Assembly: GCF_007990505.1 (NCBI RefSeq)
Contig: NZ_AP019822.1
Location: 1,302,001 to 1,366,000 of the forward strand
Length of the DNA: 64,000 nucleotides
Source: Pseudoleptotrichia goodfellowii
GTDB lineage: Bacteria; Fusobacteriota; Fusobacteriia; Fusobacteriales; Leptotrichiaceae
Direction of reading: 5' to 3'
Position numbers and translations under genes: made by a program
The notes under the pieces: generated by a model
Databases searched by the model: none
The model's input: the letters and a program-made list of their open reading frames with translations, nothing else
Told to the model about the DNA's origin: nothing
Part shown: positions 48,833 to 56,880 of the stretch, one piece after another
How the letters are laid out: each line of letters starts with the position of its first letter
Position numbering within the stretch: position 1 is the first letter of the stretch

Positions 48833-49501
48833 CTATTTAATTTCTATTATATTTTGATTATTGTTATTATTCTTTTCGTTCATATATTTTACGTTTAGAT
48901 ATATGATACTATGGATTGATACAAATAATATCGAGACTACCGTTGAAACTATTCCTGAGATTATAGGACCTATTACCGAAATATAAACTACAGGTGTTAT
49001 TATTAACCCACTACATATAGCTATTATAAATCCGGGTAAAATTATTCTAAGTCTATTTCCTGAAGATATTATTCCTGCATATTTATGAGTTTCACTGAAA
49101 GTCATATTTTCACTAACATATGAAGCAACAAAATAAGGGTATATTAGACTGTAAATTATAAATATAAGATTTAATCCCTGAATCCCCTGAAGTAAAGCAA
49201 TAACAATACACTTCATCGTATTATTATTTGATTTTTCTTCCTCAAAACTTAAATCATCGACTTTATCAATAGAATGTATTACCTTTTGCAACAATAATGA
49301 TGTAACAAATCCTGAAAGCACAGGAATTATATAACGTAGAGGAGTTTTTATGGTAAAAAATGTAGTAATACTCAATAATACCATAATTCCTACTAATATA
49401 ACTTCTTTTTGCATTACTTTAGGAAACAGTTCAAAAGCTTTATTAAAATACTCTCCCATTTCCAGATATTTACCTGATAATGATTTTTTCAATTCTTCCA
49501 T
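48833..49501 (-). CDS. Multi-span membrane protein of unknown function
   Basis: This is a 222-residue membrane protein. A short amphipathic N terminus (MEELKKSLSGKYLEMGEYFNKAFELFPKVM) is followed by about five hydrophobic segments, ending in IISGIVSTVVSILFVSIHSIIYLNVKYMNEKN. An Asn-rich DNA run gives the KNNNNNQN tail. Internal spans are compatible with a DUF975/YciC-like membrane family, but I see no firm signature. A decayed paralogue lies at 50748-50982. Confidence 0.75.
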   Translation of the reverse strand: MEELKKSLSGKYLEMGEYFNKAFELFPKVMQKEVILVGIMVLLSITTFFTIKTPLRYIIPVLSGFVTSLLLQKVIHSIDKVDDLSFEEEKSNNNTMKCIVIALLQGIQGLNLIFIIYSLIYPYFVASYVSENMTFSETHKYAGIISSGNRLRIILPGFIIAICSGLIITPVVYISVIGPIISGIVSTVVSILFVSIHSIIYLNVKYMNEKNNNNNQNIIEIK

Positions 49502-49605
49502 TTTATTTCTCCCTTCAAATCTTTTCTATATTCTACTACATTAACTCATAATAAACAAGTTATTTTAATAAAAATTCTATGCATGATTTAAAGGAATATT
49601 TTAAA

Positions 49606-50586
49606 CTAATATTTCTTAATTATATATTCAAAAGCTCCAAGTGCCGCTTTCGCTCCTTCTCCTATTGCCACAACTATTTGTTTCTGCTTAACGGCAGTAA
49701 CATCTCCCGCAGCAAAAATCCCTTTATTGCTTGTCATATTATATTCGTCTATTATAATTTCTCCCATTTTATTTAATTCTGCCAAACCTTTAACCAATCC
49801 GCTTTTTGGCGACAATCCTATTTCTATGAAAACGCCGTCTATTTTCAAATCTTTTTCAGTATTAGTTGCTCTGTCGAGATATTTCAAGTGTTCTGCAAAT
49901 TGAGTTCCTTCAACTGATGTAGTTTGAGCATTTGTAATAACTTTTATGTTGTCTCTTTCGGATAATTTGTTTTGCAAAACCATATCCGCTTTCAATTCGG
50001 GCATAAACTCCAATAATGTAACATGTTTTGCTATCCCTGCTAAATCAAGAGCAGCTTCCACTCCCGAATTTCCTCCTCCGATAACTGCTACATCAAGATT
50101 TTTATAGAAAGGTCCGTCGCATGTAGAACAGTAGTGTACTCCTTTTCCGACGTATTCATTTTCTCCCGGAATATTCAACTGTTTCCATTCTGCACCTGTA
50201 GCTATTATTACAGTTTTTGTTTTGTAACTTTTTCCGTCATCAGTTACCAATACTTTATCTTTTCCGTCTTCTTTTATTTCTTTTACAAGATGTCCTTCTT
50301 TAAAGGCTATTTCGTATTCTTTCATGTGTTTTTCCATTGCCGCTGCAAATTCGGAACCTGTAGTTTTCGGAGTTCCTATTATATTCTCAATTTCGTTTGT
50401 ATCTAATATCTGTCCTCCTACTTTCAGTCCTATCTGTGCTACAGAAAGTCCTTTTCTTACAGCATAAATAGAAGCCGACATCGCTGCAGGTCCTGTTCCA
50501 ACTACAATTACATCATATAATTCATTTTCATCTATTTTTTTTAATTTTCCTTCTTCCAATGCTCCCAAGTTCAAATTAAAGTCCAT
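49606..50586 (-). CDS. AhpF-like NAD(P)H flavin disulfide reductase
   Basis: This is an FAD-dependent dithiol reductase of the thioredoxin reductase group (326 aa). Its FAD site is VGTGPAAMSASIYAVRKG, the redox pair is CSTC in VHYCSTCDGPFYKN near residue 155, and the NAD(P)H site is VIGGGNSGVEAALDLAG. The sequences DLAGIAKHVTLLEFMPELKADMVLQNKL and IVVAIGEGAKAALGAF match the C-terminal part of AhpF more closely than ordinary TrxB, yet the AhpF N-terminal redoxin domains are missing. It probably reduces a separate thioredoxin- or glutaredoxin-like partner. No ahpC is adjacent. Confidence 0.9.
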   Translation of the reverse strand: MDFNLNLGALEEGKLKKIDENELYDVIVVGTGPAAMSASIYAVRKGLSVAQIGLKVGGQILDTNEIENIIGTPKTTGSEFAAAMEKHMKEYEIAFKEGHLVKEIKEDGKDKVLVTDDGKSYKTKTVIIATGAEWKQLNIPGENEYVGKGVHYCSTCDGPFYKNLDVAVIGGGNSGVEAALDLAGIAKHVTLLEFMPELKADMVLQNKLSERDNIKVITNAQTTSVEGTQFAEHLKYLDRATNTEKDLKIDGVFIEIGLSPKSGLVKGLAELNKMGEIIIDEYNMTSNKGIFAAGDVTAVKQKQIVVAIGEGAKAALGAFEYIIKKY

Positions 50587-50747
50587 TTTTCCTCCTAATT
50601 TATATATAATTTTTTTAATTTTGTAATGATTACAATATTTTTAATTTTAATATAAAATACGATATTTGTCAATAGTCGAAGCAGAATTATTCTATTAAAT
50701 TCTTTTTATTATCTCCTGTATCTTCTGTTTCTGTTATTAATTCTTTA

Positions 50748-50982
50748 TTATCGTTTTTTTCTGTCCATATATTCCACATTCAGATAAATAATTGCCTGCA
50801 GCATTATTTGAAAAATTATTATAACCGTCTGAATGATTAAAAAAAGTAAAATTCCAATACAAACACGGCTGTTAATAATACCTTTTCTTTTCCCAAACTT
50901 TTTTTAATAACTTAATCGCTTCTCCAAAATATTCATTCATTGTAAGAAGGCGACTTTCAAGTGTTTTTCTCAGTTCTCCCAT
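50748..50982 (-). pseudogene. Decayed paralogue of the membrane protein at 48833-49501
   Basis: An ATG at 50982 with a GGGGAG site starts MGELRKTLESRLLTMNEYF, clearly like MEELKKSLSGKYLEMGEYF of the gene at 48833. The frame stops after 36 codons (50872-50874). One base removed from the AAAA run before it would join a second part, KGIINSRVCIGILLF..., ending YLNVEYMDRKKR, which matches the C terminus SIIYLNVKYMNEKN. About 140 residues in the middle are missing. It is therefore a remnant with an internal deletion and a frameshift. The rest of the 615-base gap (50587-51201) is AT-rich, apart from a palindrome and the opp terminator. Confidence 0.8.
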
Positions 50983-51049
50983 ACTTTTTCTCCCCTAGTT
51001 TTATTTTCCTTATTTTACAACTTTTTTCTTATTTTTTCAATTTTTAAAT

Positions 51050-51067
51050 GTTTACTGTAGTGTAAAC
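51050..51067. promoter_or_regulatory. GTTTAC-N6-GTAAAC palindrome
   Basis: A perfect 6+6 palindrome with a 6-base spacer lies upstream of the decayed membrane protein gene. Its arms share the GTAAAC core with the operator at 47402-47437. Confidence 0.5.
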
Positions 51068-51092
51068 TGAAAAGCCTTCCTATTTTTAAAAA

Positions 51093-51128
51093 ACCCGTAT
51101 TTTCATAACTTAATACAAAAATACGGGT
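51093..51128 (-). terminator. Terminator of the peptide-binding lipoprotein unit
   Basis: An 11-bp stem ACCCGTATTTT / AAAATACGGGT lies 74 bases after the stop of the last lipoprotein gene and is followed by TTTTTTAAAAA on the minus strand. Confidence 0.85.
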
Positions 51129-51201
51129 AAGAAGTATGACACTGCAAAGAATATAAAATTCAAAATATTATTCTTCGCAAGACAACATAACTATTCATTA
51201 T

Positions 51202-53004
51202 TTAGTTTTTCGCTTTTATAGGTGCATCAGCTGTCAATTCTACCAAATGTACCATTTTTCCTAATTTTTCAGCATCATATCCCACATAAAAGTTTTTTAC
51301 TCTTTTATTTACCGGATACAACTGATATCTATAAGTCAAAGGCACCTCTACTGCTTGATTTATGTAATATTCCTGCCATTTTATCAATGCTTCGGCTTTA
51401 TAATTAGGATCTTCCAAAGTTTTCGGACTTGCAATTTCAGCCATAAGTTTATCGTTTTCGTCAGAAGCAAATCTTGTATAGTTAAACATTGCTTTACGTC
51501 CTGCCGTTCCATATGGATCAGGATCCGTATCTACTCCCCATGCAGCGAAATATACATCTATTTCAGGATCGTCAGCTTCCACTTTATCATAAAAACTGTT
51601 AAACTCTATAAGTCTTCCTGTTGCAAGTACCCCTTTTATCCCTATCTGTTTCCATTGTTGGATATAATATTGAGCTAATGGTTCTGCTATATCTCCTCCC
51701 GACATTGCAGCTATTTTTATTTCAAGAGGTTTTCCATTCTTATCTTCTCTGTATCCGTCACCGTCCACATCTTTGTATCCTGCTTCATCCAAAAGCTTTT
51801 TAGCTTTTTCCAGATTGTATTCAAATCCTTTGAAATCTTTAGGATAATATTTCTTAAATACAGGCGGCACAGAAGAAGTAGCTTTTTCTCTCAACCCTTC
51901 ATAAAAAGCATTTACCATTTCTTCAGTACTTATTCCATATGCTAACGCCTGTCTTAATCTTAAATCACTCATTTTTTTGTCAGGATCTACAACATTTTCT
52001 CCTTTAGCTTTATCAAAATGTCCCATTTTAAATCCCATATAAGAATAATACAATTCTTGTCTTCCGAGCACTTCCAAGTTATCAAAATCTTTATATGTTT
52101 TATACAGATCTGTCGGTATATTTAAAGCAATGTCGTATTCTCCGGCTTTCATAGCGGCTCCTATTGTTTGAGAGTTTACTACCTGTATAATTACTTTTTC
52201 TATTTTCGGTTTTCCTCTGAAATAATGCTCATTGGCTTTCAGTTCCAAACTTTCTCCCTGTACAGAATTTGATATAGTATAAGGTCCTACTGTTACTATA
52301 TTTTTTCTTATTTTATCGGATTTTTCCAAATCTTTTATCGGTACATCCTGTAAATAGTGTTTCGGTAAAGCGTATCTTAACAGTCCGTTTGTTGTAGCAG
52401 TGTATATTCCCTGTCCTAATTGCTTAAAGGTAATTTCTACAGTTTTGTCATCAACCTTTTTTATTCCTGAAATATTTGGAGTTTTTCCTGCATGATATTC
52501 TTCCATTCCTACTATTTTTGTACTTTCATCATTATATCTTATTCCCGTATAATCTTTATTTCCAAGAACTTCATAAGCATATATAACATCATCTGCAACT
52601 ACAGGCTGTCCGTCAGACCACTTCATATTGTCTTTAATTTTTATCGTTACTTTTTTATTCGGAACATCCACAGCCAATGTCGCAATACCTGTATCTGTAA
52701 CTTCAAAATTTTCATCGATGTCTAAAATATAACCGCCTACAAACCAGTCCAGAATATCTCCGTCATATCCGTCTTTATACATTGCATAGTTAAATATTCC
52801 TACAATAGGTGAATCTTTAACCATGGCAACTTTAAGTGTTCCTCCCGAAACGGCTTTACCGTCATTAGATGTTTCTGTCGGAAACTTAAATTCTTTTTTA
52901 TCTCCGTTTCCTCCGTTACTTTTCTTTTCTCCCGGCCCGCAAGCCGTCATCAACACACACATAATAATCATAATCAGCACTGAACCTGCATTTTTCAATT
53001 TCAT
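51202..53004 (-). CDS. Oligopeptide-binding lipoprotein (SBP family 5), copy 1
   Basis: This is a periplasmic peptide-binding lipoprotein (600 aa) with lipobox LMTAC (Cys22). It is an SBP_bac_5 protein: KIKDNMKWSDGQPVVADDVIYAYEVLGNKDYTG near residue 128, LRQALAYGISTEEMVNAFYEG near 350, and AKKLLDEAGYKDVDGDGYRED near 395. It is about 60-70% like its three tandem neighbours by eye and the most divergent in its N-terminal lobe. It belongs to the unit started by the promoter before copy 2. The ligand is probably a peptide; differences among copies suggest distinct ligand ranges. Confidence 0.93.
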   Translation of the reverse strand: MKLKNAGSVLIMIIMCVLMTACGPGEKKSNGGNGDKKEFKFPTETSNDGKAVSGGTLKVAMVKDSPIVGIFNYAMYKDGYDGDILDWFVGGYILDIDENFEVTDTGIATLAVDVPNKKVTIKIKDNMKWSDGQPVVADDVIYAYEVLGNKDYTGIRYNDESTKIVGMEEYHAGKTPNISGIKKVDDKTVEITFKQLGQGIYTATTNGLLRYALPKHYLQDVPIKDLEKSDKIRKNIVTVGPYTISNSVQGESLELKANEHYFRGKPKIEKVIIQVVNSQTIGAAMKAGEYDIALNIPTDLYKTYKDFDNLEVLGRQELYYSYMGFKMGHFDKAKGENVVDPDKKMSDLRLRQALAYGISTEEMVNAFYEGLREKATSSVPPVFKKYYPKDFKGFEYNLEKAKKLLDEAGYKDVDGDGYREDKNGKPLEIKIAAMSGGDIAEPLAQYYIQQWKQIGIKGVLATGRLIEFNSFYDKVEADDPEIDVYFAAWGVDTDPDPYGTAGRKAMFNYTRFASDENDKLMAEIASPKTLEDPNYKAEALIKWQEYYINQAVEVPLTYRYQLYPVNKRVKNFYVGYDAEKLGKMVHLVELTADAPIKAKN

Positions 53005-53043
53005 ACCATCCTACCTCCAGTTTATTTATTGATTTTAATATAT

Positions 53044-54843
53044 TTATTTGCTTGATTTTATCGGATCTTTAGTCGTTAATTCCCATTTATGTATTCCTTC
53101 ACCTTTTTTAGCACTGTCACGTCCTATATAATAGTTTTTTACCCTTTTGTTTACAGGGATTATCGCATATCTGTAAGTCAAAGGTACTTCTACTGCCTGA
53201 TTTATATAATATTCCTGCCATTTTTTATATGCTTCGGCTTTATAATTAGGATCTTCAAGAGTTTTCGGACTTGAAGTTTCAGCCATTAATTTATCATTTT
53301 CATCAGAGCCGAATCTTGTGAGATTAAACTGTGATCTTCTTCCTGCACTTTCTACAGGATTCAGATTTGTTCCTACTGCCCATGCGGCAAAGAACACATC
53401 TATTTCAGGGTCATCAGCTTCTAATTTTTCATAAAAACTGTTGAACTCCATAAGTCTTCCTGTACTTAATACTCCTTTTATTCCTATTTCTTTCCATTGT
53501 TGGATATAAAACTGTACTAACGGCTCAGCTATATCTCCACCTGCCATTGCTGCGATTTTTACTTCAAAAGGTTTTCCGTTCTTATCTTCTCTGTATCCGT
53601 CACCGTTTACATCCTTATATCCCGCTTCATCAAGGAGTTTTTTAGCTTTTTCGGTATTATAAGGGAATCCTTCTATATCTTTTGAAAAATATTTTTTAAA
53701 TGCAGGCGGTACTGACGACGTTGCTCTTTCTCTTAATCCTCCGTAGAAAGCTTTTACCATTTGATTGACGTCAAGTCCGTAAATAAGTGCCTGTCTCAAT
53801 CTTATATCTGCCATTTTTGCATTAGGATCTGTTATATTTTCATTTTTTGCTTTATCAAAATGTCCCATTTTAAATCCTACATAAGAATAATACAATTCCT
53901 GTCTTCCCAATATTTGTAAATTATCGTAATCTTTGTAAATGTTGTACTGATCCGACGGCATTTGTATAACCATATCATATTCTCCGGCTTTTAATGCCGC
54001 TGTTATTGTATTGGAGTTTACAACCTGAACTATTACTTTTTCTATTTTCGGTTTTCCCTTAAAGTAATATTCGTTGGCTTTCAATTCAAGGCTTTCTCCC
54101 TGAACTGCATTAACTATATTGTATGCTCCCAAACTTATAATTTTACTTCTTACTTTTTCCGATTTTTCCAAATCTTTTATCGGTATATCTTTCAAATAGT
54201 GTTTAGGCAATGCCGACCCTTGAAGTCCGTTTCCTATAGTGTAGACTCCCTGTCCCAATTCATTAAAAGATACTTCTACCGTTTTATCATCTATTTTTTT
54301 CAATCCCGATATAGTATTTGCTTTTCCCTCGTGATATTCCTTCATTCCTACTATTTTTACAGAATCATCGTCATATCTCGGTCCTGTATAATCTTTATTT
54401 CCTATCACTTCATAAGAGTATATTACATCATCTGCTGTCAAAGGTTGACCGTCAGACCACTTTATTCCGTCTTTTATTTTTATTGTCGCTTTTTTATTCG
54501 GTGCATTCACTGTCAGTGTAGCCGGTCCTGTATCTGTAACTTCAAAATTTTCATCTACATCAAATATTGAGTTACTGAAAAAGGAACTGACTAAATCCTG
54601 ATCATATCCGTCTTTATTCAACTCTGAATAAAAAATTCCTACAAGTGGCGAATCTTTAACTATAGCCACTTTCAATACCGCATCTTTCACTGCGGGATCA
54701 TTGTTCGATGTTTCAATCGGAAATTTTGAAGCATCTACCGCATCCTTTTCCGCATTACTCTTTTTATTTCCCGGTCCACAAGCTACCATTAATATACACA
54801 TAATAACCATAATTAATGTCGACCCTGCATTCTTCATCTTCAT
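53044..54843 (-). CDS. Oligopeptide-binding lipoprotein (SBP family 5), copy 2
   Basis: This is a second peptide-binding lipoprotein (599 aa), lipobox LMVAC (Cys22). The mature N terminus after Cys is GPGNKKSNAEKDAVDASKFP; the short linker KSNAE/DASKFPIETSN is shared with copy 3. It has the same SBP_bac_5 landmarks as copy 1 (IKWSDGQPLTADDVIYSYEV; LLDEAGYKDVNGDGYRED). It starts a separate unit: a terminator after copy 3 and a new -10 box lie upstream. Copy 1 follows 39 bases downstream. Confidence 0.93.
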   Translation of the reverse strand: MKMKNAGSTLIMVIMCILMVACGPGNKKSNAEKDAVDASKFPIETSNNDPAVKDAVLKVAIVKDSPLVGIFYSELNKDGYDQDLVSSFFSNSIFDVDENFEVTDTGPATLTVNAPNKKATIKIKDGIKWSDGQPLTADDVIYSYEVIGNKDYTGPRYDDDSVKIVGMKEYHEGKANTISGLKKIDDKTVEVSFNELGQGVYTIGNGLQGSALPKHYLKDIPIKDLEKSEKVRSKIISLGAYNIVNAVQGESLELKANEYYFKGKPKIEKVIVQVVNSNTITAALKAGEYDMVIQMPSDQYNIYKDYDNLQILGRQELYYSYVGFKMGHFDKAKNENITDPNAKMADIRLRQALIYGLDVNQMVKAFYGGLRERATSSVPPAFKKYFSKDIEGFPYNTEKAKKLLDEAGYKDVNGDGYREDKNGKPFEVKIAAMAGGDIAEPLVQFYIQQWKEIGIKGVLSTGRLMEFNSFYEKLEADDPEIDVFFAAWAVGTNLNPVESAGRRSQFNLTRFGSDENDKLMAETSSPKTLEDPNYKAEAYKKWQEYYINQAVEVPLTYRYAIIPVNKRVKNYYIGRDSAKKGEGIHKWELTTKDPIKSSK

Positions 54844-54903
54844 ACTGTCCTACCTCCGGTTTTATTTATTGATTTTGTTAATTAATTTTATCACTTTCCA
54901 TAC

Positions 54904-54909
54904 ATTATA
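54904..54909 (-). promoter_or_regulatory. -10 box before lipoprotein copy 2
   Basis: TATAAT lies 61 bases before the copy 2 start. Only a weak -35 is seen (TTATGA, 16 bases upstream). It follows directly after a terminator, so copies 2 and 1 can be expressed apart from the rest. Confidence 0.5.
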
Positions 54910-54930
54910 TCAATCTTTTTTTATTTCATA

Positions 54931-54965
54931 AAAAAATGCCGATAAGCCTTATTTTATCGACATTT
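54931..54965 (-). terminator. Internal terminator between lipoprotein copies 3 and 2
   Basis: A long hairpin (AAATGTCGATAAA paired with TTATCGGCATTT, one G-U) ends in TTTTTTT on the minus strand. It splits the opp cluster after copy 3. The rest of the gap 54844-55046 is AT-rich. Confidence 0.85.
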
Positions 54966-55046
54966 CTTTTAATTATTCCGTTTTTTGTATATTTTATATT
55001 TTTTATATAAATTTTATATATATTATATATAGGTCTTTATACAAAA

Positions 55047-56837
55047 TTATTTACTTGCTTTTATAGGTTCTTTAGCTGTCAATTCCCATTTATGTATTCC
55101 TTCACCTTTTGTAGCTTCATCAAATCCTATATAGAAGTTTTTCAATCTTTTATTTACAGGTACCATTTCATATCTGTAAGTTAAAGGTACTTCAACTGCC
55201 TGAGGTATAAAATATTCCTGCCATTTTTTATATGCTTCGGCTTTATAATTAGGATCTTCCAATGTTTTAGAACTTGCAGTTTCCGCCATTAATTTGTCAT
55301 TTTCATCAGAAGCAAATCTCGGATAGTTAAACATTGATTTTCTTCCTGAACCTTCTATAGGGTTTAAGTTTGTTCCTACTGTCCATGCAGCGAAGAATAC
55401 GTCTATTTCAGGATCATCAGCTTTTACTTTTTCATAGAAACTGTTAAATTCTATAAGTCTTCCTGTAGATAACACTCCTTTTATCCCTATTTCTTTCCAT
55501 TGTTGGATATAGAACTGTACTAACGGTTCAGCTATATCTCCGCCTGCCATTGAAGCAATTCTCACTTCAAAAGGTTTTCCGTCTTTATCTTCTCTGTATC
55601 CGTCACCGTTTACATCTTTATATCCCGCTTCGTCAAGTAATTTTTTAGCTTTTTCAGGATCATAAGGGAATCCTTTTATATCTTTTGAGAAATATTTTTT
55701 AAATATCGGAGGTACTGATGATGTTGCTCTTTCTCTTAATCCGTTATAAAATGCTTTAACCATCTGATCCACATCAAGTCCGTAAGCAAGAGCCTGTCTC
55801 AATCTTACGTCTGCCATTTTTGCATTGGGATCAGGTATATTTTCTCCTTTTTCTTTATCATAATGACCTACTTTGAATCCCATGTAAGAATAGTATAATT
55901 CCTGTCTTCCCAATACTTCCAAGTTATCATAGTCTTTATATACTTTATACTGATCTGTAGGTATTCTTAAAGCCATGTCATATTCTCCCGACTTCAAAGC
56001 CTGAGATATTGTATTGGAGTTTACAACCTGAACTACTGCTTTTTCTATTTTCGGTTTTCCTTTAAAGTAATTTTCGTTTGCTTTCAATTCCAAACTTTCT
56101 CCCTGAACCGAATTGGATATACTGTATGCTCCCAAAGTTACTACTTTACTTCTTATAAGTTCCGATTTTTCCAAATCTTTTATCGGTACATCTTTCAAAT
56201 GATGTTTAGGTAATGCTGTTCCACGAAGTCCGTTTCCTAAAGTGTAGACTCCCTGTCCTAATTCTGTAAACGAAACTTCTACAGTTTTATCATCTATTTT
56301 TTTCAATCCTGAAATATTAGGTGCTTTTCCCTCATGATATTCTTTCATTCCTACTATTTTTGTAGAATCATCATTATATCTTATTCCTGTATAATCTTTA
56401 TTTCCCACTACTTCATAAGAATATATTACGTCATCTGCAGTCAAAGGCTGCCCGTCAGACCATTTTATTCCGTCTTTTATTTTTATCGTTGCTTTTTTAT
56501 TTGCAGCATCTACTGATAATGTAGCCATTCCTGTATCTGTAACTTCAAAATTTTCATCTACTTCAAATATTTGATTATTGAAAAATGTTTCCGCTATTTT
56601 TCCGTCAAATCCGTCTGAGTAAAGTTCCTCATAAAATACTCCTACAAGAGGCGAGTCTTTAACTATAGCTACTTTTAAGACCGCATCTTTTACTGCTGCG
56701 TCTTTATTGGATGTTTCTATAGGAAATTTTGAAGCATCTACTGCTTCGTCCCCTGCATTACTCCTCTTTTTCCCCGGTCCGCATGATATTAGCAGCATTA
56801 AAATAAACAAAGTCATTACTGTTCCGATTTTTCTCAT
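55047..56837 (-). CDS. Oligopeptide-binding lipoprotein (SBP family 5), copy 3
   Basis: This is a third peptide-binding lipoprotein (596 aa), lipobox LLISC (Cys19). It is very close to copies 2 and 4 across the central lobe (KTVEVSFTELGQGVYTLGNGL; NIPDPNAKMADVRLRQALAYGL). It lies 43 bases after copy 4 and is followed by a strong terminator. As the last gene of the upstream opp unit it should be made together with the membrane components. Confidence 0.93.
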   Translation of the reverse strand: MRKIGTVMTLFILMLLISCGPGKKRSNAGDEAVDASKFPIETSNKDAAVKDAVLKVAIVKDSPLVGVFYEELYSDGFDGKIAETFFNNQIFEVDENFEVTDTGMATLSVDAANKKATIKIKDGIKWSDGQPLTADDVIYSYEVVGNKDYTGIRYNDDSTKIVGMKEYHEGKAPNISGLKKIDDKTVEVSFTELGQGVYTLGNGLRGTALPKHHLKDVPIKDLEKSELIRSKVVTLGAYSISNSVQGESLELKANENYFKGKPKIEKAVVQVVNSNTISQALKSGEYDMALRIPTDQYKVYKDYDNLEVLGRQELYYSYMGFKVGHYDKEKGENIPDPNAKMADVRLRQALAYGLDVDQMVKAFYNGLRERATSSVPPIFKKYFSKDIKGFPYDPEKAKKLLDEAGYKDVNGDGYREDKDGKPFEVRIASMAGGDIAEPLVQFYIQQWKEIGIKGVLSTGRLIEFNSFYEKVKADDPEIDVFFAAWTVGTNLNPIEGSGRKSMFNYPRFASDENDKLMAETASSKTLEDPNYKAEAYKKWQEYFIPQAVEVPLTYRYEMVPVNKRLKNFYIGFDEATKGEGIHKWELTAKEPIKASK

Positions 56838-56880
56838 TGCTTTACCTCCAAAATTTTTAATTATAAATTTTCTTTTAAAT

